From: Rhodopseudomonas sp. BAL398
GTDB lineage: Bacteria; Pseudomonadota; Alphaproteobacteria; Rhizobiales; Xanthobacteraceae
Length of the DNA stretch: 64,000 bases
Assembly (NCBI RefSeq): GCF_033001325.1
Contig: NZ_CP133111.1
Span: 930,001-994,000, forward strand
Reading direction: 5' to 3'
Shown: piece after piece, positions 41,740 through 51,500 of the stretch
How the letters are laid out: every line of letters begins with the position of its first letter
Numbering within the stretch: position 1 is the first letter of the stretch
The notes under the pieces: model-generated
Told to the model about the DNA's origin: nothing
Database searches by the model: none
What the model saw: only the letters and a program-made list of their open reading frames with translations
Translations under genes and position numbers: made by a program

Positions 41740-43047
41740 TCATCGGGCCTTGGCGAATACCACCTGGCGGACGTCGATATTGCCGGACAGGAATCCGGCC
41801 TCGCAATAGGCCAGATAGTATTCCCACAGCCGCCGGAAGCGATCGTCGAAGCCGAGCGGTGTCAGCGTCGGCCAGGCGGCGCGGAAATTATCTCTCCAGG
41901 TCGCGATCGTCTTGGCATAATCTTGCCCGAAGATGTGCTCGCGAATGACAGGAACGCCGAATTTCTCGCCGAGCGATTTCAGCACATTTGGCGAGGGCAG
42001 CATTCCACCGGGGAACACATAGCGCTGGATAAAATCGACTTCGCGGCGATAGGCCTGGAAGAATTTGTCCTGAATGGTGATGGCCTGAATTCCCACCAGC
42101 CCGCCGGGCCGCAGCCGGTCGCGCAGTTGTGAGAAATATTGCGGCCAGAATTGCTCGCCGACCGCCTCGATCATCTCGATCGAGGCGATGCGGTCATATT
42201 GGCCGCGCTCGTCGCGATAGTCTTGGAATTTGATCTCGACCTTGTCGCCGAGGCCCGCCTGCTGCACGCGCTGTTGCGCGAAGTCGCGCTGTTCCTTGCT
42301 GATGGTGAGGCCGACCACTGAGGCGCCGCAATGCTTGGCGGCGTATTCGGCAAAACCGCCCCAGCCGCAGCCGATCTCCAGCAGGCGGTGTCCCGGACGC
42401 AGATCGATGGCTTCGGCGAGGCGGCGATATTTGTTGGTCTGCGCCGCGGTGAGGTCCTGGGTGTGCTCCTCGAACAGCGCCGACGAATAGGTCATGCTGG
42501 GGTCGAGCCAGGCCGAATAGAACGCATTGCCGATGTCGTAATGCGCGAAGATGTTGCGCTTGGCCTGGGCGCGGGTGTTGCGGTTGAACCAGTGCCGCAC
42601 GATCTGGACGAAGCGCATCAGCGGGTTATCGCCGAGCATCGCCTGGATCAATTCGTGATTGATGCAGAACAGATAGAGGAATTGGGTCAGGTCCGGCGTG
42701 TCCCATTCGCCGTGTAGATAGGCCTCGGCGATGCCGATATCGCCGCCATTGAGCAGGCGCGAGGCAAAGCCGTAGCCATACAGTGTCATCGCCGCCGAGG
42801 GGCCGGGCTCCTGACCGCCGAGCCGGACCTTGCGGCCGTCGGGCAGGGTGACGTCGAGCGTGCCGCGCCGCAAGCGCGAGCCGAATGAGAACGCCAGCCT
42901 GACGATGCGCGGCAGATCGGCCAGTTCGGCATCGACATTCTCCGGCGTCAACGCGACCAGCTGCGGGTCCACGCTGCCATCGAACAGCAACTCTGTCTGG
43001 GCAATGGTCTCATAGGCCGCGCGAATAGACTGCTGGTCGACCTTCAT
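41740..43047 (-). CDS. cfa: Cyclopropane-fatty-acyl-phospholipid synthase family methyltransferase
   Basis: A protein of 435 residues. The N-terminal 150 residues are the lipid-associating domain of the family (LTLYGYGFASRLLNGGDIGIAEAYLHGEW). The methyltransferase domain follows, with IFAHYDIGNAFYSAWLDPSMTYSSALF, SAM-binding LLEIGCGWGGFAEYAA (near residue 221), IEMIEAVGEQFW (with the catalytic-site glutamate) and DFIQRYVFPGGMLPS. It adds a methylene or methyl carbon to unsaturated acyl chains in the membrane. Its ATG overlaps the DUF1365 stop (ATGA). The operon partners suggest the product may be further modified. Confidence 0.92.
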   Translation of the reverse strand: MKVDQQSIRAAYETIAQTELLFDGSVDPQLVALTPENVDAELADLPRIVRLAFSFGSRLRRGTLDVTLPDGRKVRLGGQEPGPSAAMTLYGYGFASRLLNGGDIGIAEAYLHGEWDTPDLTQFLYLFCINHELIQAMLGDNPLMRFVQIVRHWFNRNTRAQAKRNIFAHYDIGNAFYSAWLDPSMTYSSALFEEHTQDLTAAQTNKYRRLAEAIDLRPGHRLLEIGCGWGGFAEYAAKHCGASVVGLTISKEQRDFAQQRVQQAGLGDKVEIKFQDYRDERGQYDRIASIEMIEAVGEQFWPQYFSQLRDRLRPGGLVGIQAITIQDKFFQAYRREVDFIQRYVFPGGMLPSPNVLKSLGEKFGVPVIREHIFGQDYAKTIATWRDNFRAAWPTLTPLGFDDRFRRLWEYYLAYCEAGFLSGNIDVRQVVFAKAR

Positions 43048-43952
43048 TGGACTGAAGCACCTTTCCGAGAACCGGGCTTCGGTGCGGTTGCCGATAATGC
43101 CCTCTCACTCAACTGATCATGACGATCATAGCCATCATGGGGGCCACTCGCAAAGTTTGGCTGCGGCGGCGCGGGCGGGCGCGGCACCAGGCGCGCGCCC
43201 TTGATCCACAATCGCAGCGCCTCCCAATGGATCGCCGCCATGATCTTCAACGTCACCAGCGGCAGCGAGGCGAAGGCGCGTAGCAGCGCCCTGGTGGTCA
43301 GTTCCTGGCGGCAGCCGTGGAAGGTCGCGGCCAGCAGCGGGCCGTCGCGGTCGGTTTCCAGAATCCGTAGCTTGACGCTGTCGCCGGGCGGCGCCACCCG
43401 GAAGTGATAGCGCATTGCCATCTCAATGAACGGCGAGACGTAGAACAGCTTGTCCTGCTCCTGGCGGAGCCCGGCGGCGCTGATCTCGCCTGGCCGCACC
43501 GGCAGCACATAGGCGTGGATGTCGCCGAAGGTATTGCGGACCTCGTAGATCACCAAAGCGAGGTCGCCATTGGCGGCGTAGCAGAAATAAGCCGACAGCG
43601 GATTGAAGGTGTAGCCGAGCAGGCGTGGATAACATAGCAGCCACACCCTTCCGCCGGTCAGGTCGATGCCATGCGCCGTGGCGCAACGCTGCGCGTAATC
43701 GCGCAATGACGAGCCGTCGCGCGGGCCGTGGTCGGATTGGCGAAAGCTGTACAGCGCCGCGCGGTCGACACCAAAAAGCGGCGACAGCCGGTCGGCCTGA
43801 TCGAGCCGGCCGAGATCGATCAGCAGGCTCATCACCCGATAGCTGAAGCGATGGCCCATCGGCTTGAGCCGGGCATGCATCACGTCGCCGACATACAAGG
43901 CTGCCGCGGCCGGGCCGGCAGTCGCTGGGGCGATTTCGGCGGGATGCGGCAT
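43044..43952 (-). CDS. DUF1365 family protein
   Basis: A protein of 302 residues starting MPHPAEIAPATAGPAAAALY. Family landmarks are ALYVGDVMHARLKPMGHRFSYRV, WLLCYPRLLGYTFNPLSAYFCY (near residue 115), YEVRNTFGDIHAYVLP and KLFYVSPFIEMAMRYHF. DUF1365 proteins have no proven reaction but occur constantly between a COG2907 flavoprotein and a Cfa-type methyltransferase, as here. The start at 43952 lies two bases after the flavoprotein stop; an upstream frame to 43997 would run into that gene. The C-terminal 50 residues are Pro-rich and variable. Confidence 0.88.
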   Translation of the reverse strand: MPHPAEIAPATAGPAAAALYVGDVMHARLKPMGHRFSYRVMSLLIDLGRLDQADRLSPLFGVDRAALYSFRQSDHGPRDGSSLRDYAQRCATAHGIDLTGGRVWLLCYPRLLGYTFNPLSAYFCYAANGDLALVIYEVRNTFGDIHAYVLPVRPGEISAAGLRQEQDKLFYVSPFIEMAMRYHFRVAPPGDSVKLRILETDRDGPLLAATFHGCRQELTTRALLRAFASLPLVTLKIMAAIHWEALRLWIKGARLVPRPPAPPQPNFASGPHDGYDRHDQLSERALSATAPKPGSRKGASVQ

Positions 43953-43954
43953 GG

Positions 43955-45268
43955 CTATTCCGCGGCCTGGGCGAATTCGGGCGGCGGCCCGCGCCATGGC
44001 ACCGGGGCGCCGAGCGCTTGCGCCACCGCGAGCCCCGAGCGCAAGCCGTCCTCGTGGAAGCCATAGCCGGTCCAGGCGCCGCAGAACCAGGTGTTATGCT
44101 GGCCCTGGATCTCGCCGAGCCGCTTTTGCGCGGCGAAGGCGGCGGCGGTGTAGTGCGGATGGTCGAAGCGATATTGCCCGAAGGTCAGCGCCGGATCCGG
44201 CGCGAAAGGCGGGTTGAGGCTGACGAACAGCGGCCTGGCATCGTCGATGCCCTGCAGCCGGTTCATCCAATAGGTGACGGCGACGTCGTTGAGCGGCGTG
44301 CCGTCGCGGCGCCAGCGCAGGAAATTCCACGACGCCCAGGCGCCTTTGCGCTTCGGCATCAGCCGCGGATCGCGATGCAGATAGACCTGGTTCGGCGCAT
44401 AGCCGATATCGCCCAGAATGCCGCGCTCGTCATCGCTGGGATCGGCCAGCATCGCCAGCGCCTGATCGCTATGCGCGGCGATCACCACATGATCGTAGGT
44501 CTCGCGGTTGCCGTGGCTGTCGCTGACGATGACGCTTTGCTTGGTGCGTTCGACCGCGGTCACCGCGCAGCCCAGCCGCAACCGCTCCTTGTTGCCGGCG
44601 ATCAGCTTTTCGACATAGCGCTGGCTACCGCCCTTGACCGAGCGCCACACCGGACGGTCGTAATGCAGCAGGCGATGATTGTTGAAGAAGGCGATGAAGT
44701 TTTCCGCCGGGAATTCCAGGATGCGATCGGCGGGCGCCGACCAGATCGCGGCGCCCATCGGCGCCAGATAATCCGTCAGCAGCCGCGGCGCGAATTGACG
44801 CAGCGCGAAATAGTCGCCGAGCGTCAGCCCGGCGAGCCGCCCGGCGGCGAAATCGGCGACGCTGCGCTCGTTGAAGCGCAAGATGTCGCGCAGCATTCGC
44901 AGATAGGACGGCGACAACAGATTGCGCGGTTGCGCGAACAGGCCTTTGGCGGTGTCGAACCAGGTCGAGCCGCCACCTTTCCATTCGAACCGGCCGGCGT
45001 CGGCGGAGACCGCAAAGCTCATGCAGCTTGCCACGGTCTCGACGCCCAGATGCGCGAACAGCGCGGTCAGGTCGGGATAATTGTGTTCATTATAGACGAT
45101 GAAGCCGATATCGACCGCGATGGGAATACCGTCATAATCGACCGTGACGGTATGACTGTGGCCGCCCGGCCGCAGCTCGCGCTCATAGAGCGTCACGGGA
45201 TAACGGCGCGACAGCGCCCAAGCGGCGGCGTTGCCCGCGATTCCCGTTCCAACAACTGCGACGCGCAT
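43955..45268 (-). CDS. COG2907-type FAD-dependent oxidoreductase
   Basis: A protein of 437 residues. The dinucleotide-binding motif GTGIAGNAAAWAL (residues 7-19) and YERELRPGGHSHTV (about 28-41) mark an amine-oxidase-like flavoprotein. DIGFIVYNEHNYPDLTALF, EFPAENFIAFFNNHRLL, VKGGSQRYVEKL and the C-terminal WFCGAWTGYGFHEDGLRSG are typical of COG2907. It begins the operon flavoprotein-DUF1365-Cfa. In Rhodobacter sphaeroides relatives belong to singlet-oxygen-responsive and furan-fatty-acid genes (from memory), so desaturation or oxidation of a methylated acyl chain is a reasonable guess. Confidence 0.88.
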   Translation of the reverse strand: MRVAVVGTGIAGNAAAWALSRRYPVTLYERELRPGGHSHTVTVDYDGIPIAVDIGFIVYNEHNYPDLTALFAHLGVETVASCMSFAVSADAGRFEWKGGGSTWFDTAKGLFAQPRNLLSPSYLRMLRDILRFNERSVADFAAGRLAGLTLGDYFALRQFAPRLLTDYLAPMGAAIWSAPADRILEFPAENFIAFFNNHRLLHYDRPVWRSVKGGSQRYVEKLIAGNKERLRLGCAVTAVERTKQSVIVSDSHGNRETYDHVVIAAHSDQALAMLADPSDDERGILGDIGYAPNQVYLHRDPRLMPKRKGAWASWNFLRWRRDGTPLNDVAVTYWMNRLQGIDDARPLFVSLNPPFAPDPALTFGQYRFDHPHYTAAAFAAQKRLGEIQGQHNTWFCGAWTGYGFHEDGLRSGLAVAQALGAPVPWRGPPPEFAQAAE

Positions 45269-45296
45269 TCTCAGCCCCCGTGACCCCAGCTCCCGA

Positions 45297-45324
45297 GATA
45301 CGATCCTCCGCCGACAAAGTTTCA
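45297..45324 (-). promoter_or_regulatory. Candidate ECF-sigma promoter for the flavoprotein-DUF1365-cfa operon
   Basis: On the minus strand TGAAAC (45324-45319), a 16-base spacer and CGTATC (45302-45297) sit so that transcription would begin about 22 bases before the ATG at 45268. The pattern resembles group IV sigma promoters such as those read by RpoE/ChrR systems. The match is approximate. The rest of the 438-bp intergenic region (45325-45706) shows only a small tandem repeat and no credible gene. Confidence 0.35.
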
Positions 45325-45629
45325 GACGGCTCGCAGCGCAATTTCAGGAAATGGACCCGACGAATCCTCCGTTGCCGAATTTAGACATGAAATCTTTGTA
45401 AGATTCGCCGCATTCGGCACCGGCGTCAAGTATATGAAATGCCCTTGAAATATGCCTTTGTGAGACGTTCGTGTGGGCCTCGGCGAATCGGCGCCGGGCT
45501 TTGCCGCGCGCGAAGCGGGAGATGCCTCTGTGCGGCGCACCTTCCGGTCGCTACAATGCCGTGCTGATTTCATGAAAGTGTTCTCCTGTGAACCTGTCGC
45601 AACTGACTGGTGAAATAGATCGTGCGGCG

Positions 45630-45658
45630 TCGCGCTCCCGGCAGTCGCGCTCCCGGCA
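45630..45658. repeat. Two-copy 15-bp tandem repeat
   Basis: TCGCGCTCCCGGCA occurs at 45630-45643 and again at 45645-45658, giving a 15-bp period about 50 bases upstream of the efflux operon start. It could be a slippage product or a pair of regulator half-sites. Confidence 0.5.
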
Positions 45659-45706
45659 CGGGATCATGCCGCCGTCGCCCCCGCGATGCGCCGGAATGTC
45701 GCGGGC

Positions 45707-47155
45707 ATGAGCAAATCATTGAGTGGCTTCGTACGCTCGGTCAGGCTGGTGGCCGGTCTCGCCGTTGCGGCGGCGACCGGCGGCTGCATCCTGACCGCCG
45801 ACCTGCCGGACCCCGCGCTCGATGTTCCGATCGGCTACAAGGCGGCGGCCGCCAGTGCGGTCGAGGCGCCGCCGGCGCTGGATTGGTGGCGCGGCTTTCG
45901 CTCCAAGGAACTCACTGAGCTGATCGAGGAGGCGCAGACCGTCAATCTCGACATTGCCGCGGCGAGCGCGCGGATCATCCAGGCCGACGCCCAGGCGCGG
46001 ATCGCCGGCGCGGCGTTGTTGCCGAGCATCAGCGGCAGCGGCGGCGCGACGCGGGCGAAGAGTTCGACGGCGTCCAGCGGCGTCACCACCAGTTCCGGGC
46101 GGACGTTCAACACCTTTTCGTCGTCGCTCAGCGCCAGCTACGAGATCGACTTCTGGGGCAAGAATCACGACGCCGTGCTGGCCGCCGAGCAATTGTCCAC
46201 CGCCAACCGGTTCGACCGCGACGTCGTCGCGCTGTCCACCATGGCGGCGGTCGCCACCGCCTATTTCCAGGTGCTGGCGGCGCAGGACCGGATCCGCACC
46301 GCCGAGCGCAACATCGGCAGCGCGGGGCGGATCCTCGACGCCTTCAAGCAGCGCCTCAACGCCGGCACCGGCAGCGATCTGGAAGTCGCCCAGCAGGAGA
46401 GCGTGCTGGCCAATCAGCGCGCCGCGGTGCCGCTGTTGCGTCAAACCCTAACGCAGAATCTCAACGCGCTGGCGACGCTGGTGGCGCGTCCGCCGGAATT
46501 GGTGCGCGTCGCCGGCGGGTCGCTGAACCGGATCGGCTCGCCGCGGGTGACGCCTGGCCTGCCGTCGGACCTGCTGACGCAACGCCCCGACATCAGGCGC
46601 CAGGAAGCCCAGCTGGCGCTGGCCACCGCCAATGTCGGCAGCGCCCGGGCGCAATTCTTTCCCAGTATCCAATTGACCGGGCAGGGCGGCTATCAAAGCG
46701 CGGCGCTGGCGGCCTTGTTCACCCCGCAGGCGGCGTTCTATAGCGCCGCCGCCAGCCTGACCCAGCCGATCTTCGATGGCGGTCGGATTCTCGGCAATTT
46801 CGAATACACCAAGGCGCAGCAGGACGAATTGCTGCAGACCTACCGCAAGACGGTGGTGTCGGCCTTCGCCGATGTCGATACCGCGCTGGATGCGATCCGC
46901 CAGACCAGCGAACGGCTGCGGCTGCAGCGCATCGTGGTGTCGTCGTCGCGGCGCGCCTTCGGCCTGGCCGAGCAGCAATTGCGCGCGGGAACTGCCGACA
47001 TCGTCACCGTGCTGAACACCCAATTGACACTGTTTCAGGCGGAAGATGCGCTGATCCAGACCCAGCTGTCGCGGCTGCTGGCGATCGTCAGCCTGTATCA
47101 GGCGCTGGGTGGCGGCTGGGAGCCGAAGTTGGAGAGGTCGGTCAATGCTCTTTAG
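45707..47155 (+). CDS. RND efflux outer-membrane factor, NodT/OprM family lipoprotein
   Basis: A protein of 482 residues. A signal peptide ends in a lipobox (AAATGGC, Cys about residue 27), so it is a lipid-anchored outer-membrane channel. Two outer-membrane-efflux domains follow, with ALDWWRGFRSKELTELIEEA, ASYEIDFWGKNHDAVLAAE, GLPSDLLTQRPDIRRQEAQL and LTQPIFDGGRI. It forms the exit duct of the pump encoded downstream. The adaptor gene begins 11 bases before its stop. The ATG at 45707 is used; the frame is open 21 bases further upstream. Confidence 0.93.
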   Translation: MSKSLSGFVRSVRLVAGLAVAAATGGCILTADLPDPALDVPIGYKAAAASAVEAPPALDWWRGFRSKELTELIEEAQTVNLDIAAASARIIQADAQARIAGAALLPSISGSGGATRAKSSTASSGVTTSSGRTFNTFSSSLSASYEIDFWGKNHDAVLAAEQLSTANRFDRDVVALSTMAAVATAYFQVLAAQDRIRTAERNIGSAGRILDAFKQRLNAGTGSDLEVAQQESVLANQRAAVPLLRQTLTQNLNALATLVARPPELVRVAGGSLNRIGSPRVTPGLPSDLLTQRPDIRRQEAQLALATANVGSARAQFFPSIQLTGQGGYQSAALAALFTPQAAFYSAAASLTQPIFDGGRILGNFEYTKAQQDELLQTYRKTVVSAFADVDTALDAIRQTSERLRLQRIVVSSSRRAFGLAEQQLRAGTADIVTVLNTQLTLFQAEDALIQTQLSRLLAIVSLYQALGGGWEPKLERSVNAL

Positions 47156-48500
47156 GCCGGATTCGGGGCCAGCGACGAATGCCAGTGACGTTCGGCCGGT
47201 GGCGTCACGGACGCGACGGCGGATGCTGGCGCTGCTGGTGACCGCGGCGATCCTGGGGGGCCTTGGTTATATGGCCTGGACCTCGTTCCACCCGAAGCAG
47301 ACCGCCGGCCGGGTGCGCCCGAATCTGACGGTGCCGGTGCTGGCCGCGACCCCGAAGGTCGAGGATGTGCCGGTCTATCTCGACGGCGTCGGCGCGGTGC
47401 GCGCCTTGAACAATGTGACGGTGCGCGCCCAGGTCGACGGCAAGCTGATGTCGATCAATTTCAAGGACGGCCAGGACGTCAAGGCCGGCGACGTGCTGGC
47501 CGAGATCGATCCGGCGATCTACCAGGCGCAATACGACCAGGCGGTCGCCAAGAAAGCGCAGGACCAGGCGCAGCTCGCCAATGCAAAGATCGATCTGGCG
47601 CGCTATCAGCAGCTCGCCGCCTCCAATGCCGGTTCCAAGCAGCAGGCCGACACCCAGAAGGCGACGGTGGCGCAGCTCGAGGCTCAGGTCCGTTCCGATC
47701 AGGCCGCGATCGACAACGCCGCCGTGATGCTGGGCTATACCAAGGTGGTGGCGCCGATCTCGGGCCGCACCGGGCTGCGGCAGGTCGATGAGGGCAATAT
47801 CATCAAGGCGTCGGATGCCACCGGCATCGTCGTGATCACCCAATTGCAGCCGATCGCCGTGCAATTCAGCCTGCCGCAGCAGCAGATCGTGCGGGTCAAT
47901 GCCGCCGCCGCCAAGGCGCCGCTGCCGGTCGATGTGTTCGGCAATGACGGCGTCACCGTGGTCGACAGCGGAACGCTGACCGGGATCGACAACCAGGTCG
48001 ATTCCACCACCGGCACGGTGAAGCTGAAGGCGGAATTTCCCAATGCCCGGTTGCAGCTATGGCCCGGTCAATTCGTCAATGTCCGGCTCAAGGTGGATAC
48101 GTTGCCGCAGGCGCTGGTGGTGCCGACCTCGGCGGTGCAGCGCGGTCCCGCCGGCACCTTCAGCTATGTGATCGGCGAGGACGACGTGGTGAGCGCGCGC
48201 GCCGTGACGGTGACGCAGCAGAACGAGACCGAGGCGGTGATCGCTAAGGGTCTGACGCCGACCGATCGGGTGGTCACCACCGGCTTCGCCAATCTGTCCG
48301 AAGGCGCCAAGGTCACGATCGGCAGCGATGAGCAGACGCCGACGCCCGATCTGGCGCCGCCGGCGCGCAAACGGCGCGGCGAGGGCAAGGGGGCGGGCCA
48401 GGGATCAGGCAAGGGATCGGGCAAAAAATCGGGCGAGGGTCACGGCGGCAAGCGCCAAGGCGCCGCAGCGGACGGCGCGGCCAAGACGGCGCAGCCATGA
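47145..48500 (+). CDS. mdtA: RND efflux periplasmic adaptor, MdtA-like
   Basis: A protein of 451 residues. One N-terminal membrane anchor (about 27-45, MLALLVTAAILGGLGYMAW). The membrane-fusion fold follows: VRAQVDGKLMSINFKDGQDVKAGDVLAEID (first lipoyl half), a long helical hairpin about 120-190, APISGRTGLRQVDEGN (second half) and beta-barrel parts. It links the pump to the outer-membrane factor. The last 60 residues are an unusual low-complexity tail rich in Gly, Lys and Ser (KGAGQGSGKGSGKKSGEGHG), not part of the normal fold. It overlaps the upstream gene by 11 bases. Confidence 0.92.
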   Translation: MLFRPDSGPATNASDVRPVASRTRRRMLALLVTAAILGGLGYMAWTSFHPKQTAGRVRPNLTVPVLAATPKVEDVPVYLDGVGAVRALNNVTVRAQVDGKLMSINFKDGQDVKAGDVLAEIDPAIYQAQYDQAVAKKAQDQAQLANAKIDLARYQQLAASNAGSKQQADTQKATVAQLEAQVRSDQAAIDNAAVMLGYTKVVAPISGRTGLRQVDEGNIIKASDATGIVVITQLQPIAVQFSLPQQQIVRVNAAAAKAPLPVDVFGNDGVTVVDSGTLTGIDNQVDSTTGTVKLKAEFPNARLQLWPGQFVNVRLKVDTLPQALVVPTSAVQRGPAGTFSYVIGEDDVVSARAVTVTQQNETEAVIAKGLTPTDRVVTTGFANLSEGAKVTIGSDEQTPTPDLAPPARKRRGEGKGAGQGSGKGSGKKSGEGHGGKRQGAAADGAAKTAQP

Positions 48501-48553
48501 CGCCGGGCCGTAAATATTAGCATGCGTGATGTCGCAGCCATGAGGTTGCAGCC

Positions 48554-51500
48554 ATGAGCGTCTCGGAACCGTTCATTCGTCGCCCGGTGGCGACCTCGCT
48601 GCTGGGAATCGCGCTGCTGCTCGGCGGCCTGCTCGGCTATTGGGGCCTGCCGGTGTCGGCGCTGCCGCAGGTCGACTTCCCGACCGTGCAGGTGACGACG
48701 CAGCTGCCCGGCGCCAGCCCGGACGTGGTCGCCTCGCTGATCACTGCGCCGCTGGAACGCCAGCTCGGCCAGATCCCGTCGCTGACGGCGATGAAATCCA
48801 CCAGTTCGTTCGGCGTCAGCCAGGTCTCGCTGCAGTTCGACCTCAACCGCGACATCGACGGCGCCACCCAGGACGTCCAGGCCGCGATCAACGCCGCCGC
48901 CGGCATCCTGCCGAAAAATCTGCCCTATCCGCCGACCTACGCCAAGGTCAACCCGGCCGATGCGCCGGTGATGACGCTGGCGCTGACCTCGCCGACCAGT
49001 TCGCTGCGGGCGATGAGCGACATCGCCGACACGCTGCTGGCGCAGCGCTTGAGCCAGATCAGCGGCGTCGGCAAGGTGACGGTGCTGGGCGGGCTGAAGC
49101 CGGCGGTGCGGGTGCAGGCCGATCTGTCGCGGCTGGCCGCTTACGGCATTTCGATGGAGGATCTGCGTAGCGCGATCGCCGGCGCCAACGTCTCCGGTCC
49201 GAAGGGCTCGCTCGACGGCAGCCAGCAGGCCTACACCATCGCCGCCAACGACCAGATCGCGGCGGCCGACGCCTACAAGCCGATCATCGTCGCCTATCGC
49301 AACGGCGCGCCGGTGACGATCGGCGATGTCGCGCGCATTGTCGACGGGCTGGAGAACGACCGCACCGGCGGCTGGTACAACGGCACGCCGGCCGTCATCC
49401 TCGACATCCAGCGCCAGCCCGGCGCCAATGTGATCGAGGTGGTGCGCCAGATCCGCGCCGAAATCCCCAAGGTGCAGCGCGCGATTCCCGCCGGCGTGAA
49501 GCTGACCGTGGTCTCCGACCGCACCGTGACGATCCGCGCCTCGGTGCACGACGTGCAGTTCACCCTGCTGCTCAGCGTCGGGCTGGTGACGCTGGTGGTG
49601 CTGTTGTTCCTGCGCTCGATGCGCGCCACCATCATCGCCGGCGTGGCGCTGCCGCTGTCGCTGATCACCAGCTTCGGGGTGATGTATTTCGCCGGCTTCA
49701 GCCTCGACAATCTGTCGCTGATGGCGCTGACGATCGGCACCGGCTTCGTGGTCGACGACGCCATCGTGATGATCGAAAACATCGTCCGCCACATGGAGGA
49801 CGGCGAAAGCCCGATGCAGGCGGCGTTGAGCGGCGCCAGCGAAATCGGCTTCACGGTGATCTCGCTGACGGTGTCGCTGATCGCGGTGTTCATCCCGCTG
49901 TTGTTCATGTCCGGCCTGGTCGGCCGCATGTTCCGCGAATTTGCGCTGACGCTGACCATCGCGGTGGTGACGTCGGCGATCGTGTCGTTGACGCTGACGC
50001 CGATGATGTGCTCGCGGCTGCTCAAGCACGCCGGCGAGGAGCGCCAGATCCCGGGCCTGGCGACGATCAGCGGCTGGATCGATCGCTCCGCGGAATCCTA
50101 TCACCGCACGCTGCTATGGGTGCTGCGGCATCAGCGCGCGACCCTGGTGGTGACCTTCGTCACCATCGCCGCCACGCTGGTGCTCTATGTGGTGGCGCCG
50201 AAGGGCTTCCTGCCGCTGCAGGACACCGCCTCGATCACCGCCGTCACCGAGGCCGGTCCCGACGTCTCCTTCGCCGAGATGCAGGCACGGCAGGCCGAGA
50301 CCGCCGACGCCATCAAGGCCGATCCCGACGTCACCGGCGTGGTCTCGGTGATCGGCGCGGGCTCGGTCAACCCCACCACCAATGTCGGCCGGCTGGTGAT
50401 GAATCTGAAGCCGCGCGGCGAGCGCCAGGCCGATGTCTCCGCGGTGATCGCGCGGCTGAAACAGCGGGTCGCGGCGATTCCCGGCATGACGGTGTATTTC
50501 CAGGCGGTGCAGGACGTCCAGATCTCGACCCAGTCGAGCCGCTCGCAATATCAATACACATTGACCGGCACCGACGCCGCGCAGGTCGGGCTGTGGGCCA
50601 ACAATCTGGTCGCCGAAATGCGCCGCGATCCCCTGTTCCGCGACGTCTCGTCGGAAGCCCAGAATGGCGGCCTGCGCGCCGCGCTCGACATCGACCGGCA
50701 GCGCGCCGGCCAGCTCGGCGTCAGCATTCAGGCGGTCAACGACACGCTGAACGACGCCTTCGCCCAGCGCCAGATCTCGACCATCTACGGCCAGGCCAAT
50801 CAATATCGCGTGGTGCTGGAGGCGATGCCCGAGTATCAGCACGATCCCTCGGTGCTGTCGAAACTCTATGTGCCCGGCAACAATGGCGCCCAGGTCCCGC
50901 TCTCGGCGGTGGCGACCATGACCCGGACCACCGCGCCGCTGGCGATCTCGCATTATGACCAATTTCCGGCGGTGTCGCTGAGCTTCAATCTGGCGCCGGG
51001 GGCCGCGCTCGGCGACGCCGTGAAGGCGGTCGCGGCGATCGAGCAACGGATCGGCATGCCCGGTGCCATCGTCGGGCTGTACAGCGGCGACGCTGCCGAA
51101 TTCTCCAAATCGCTGGCCGGCCAGCCCTGGCTGATCCTCGCCGCGCTGGTGACGATCTATATCGTGCTTGGCGTGCTGTATGAGAGCTACATCCATCCGA
51201 TCACGATCCTGTCGACGCTGCCCTCGGCCGGCGTCGGCGCCATCCTGGCCCTGATGCTGTTCGGCCAGGACCTGTCGGTGATCGGGCTGATCGGCATCAT
51301 CCTGCTGATGGGCATCGTCAAGAAGAACGCCATCATGATGATCGACTTCGCGCTCGAGGCCGAGCGGCACAAGGGGATGTCGTCCTATGAGGCGATCGTG
51401 CAGGCCTGCCGGCTCCGCTTCCGGCCGATCATGATGACGACGCTGGCGGCGCTGTTCGGCGCGCTGCCGCTGGCAATCGAAAGCGGGACCGGCGCCGAAT

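Noticed and set aside
45322-45573. Minus-strand 83-codon frame upstream of the flavoprotein
   Set aside because: No ribosome site, basic random-like composition, and it covers the likely promoter of the operon.
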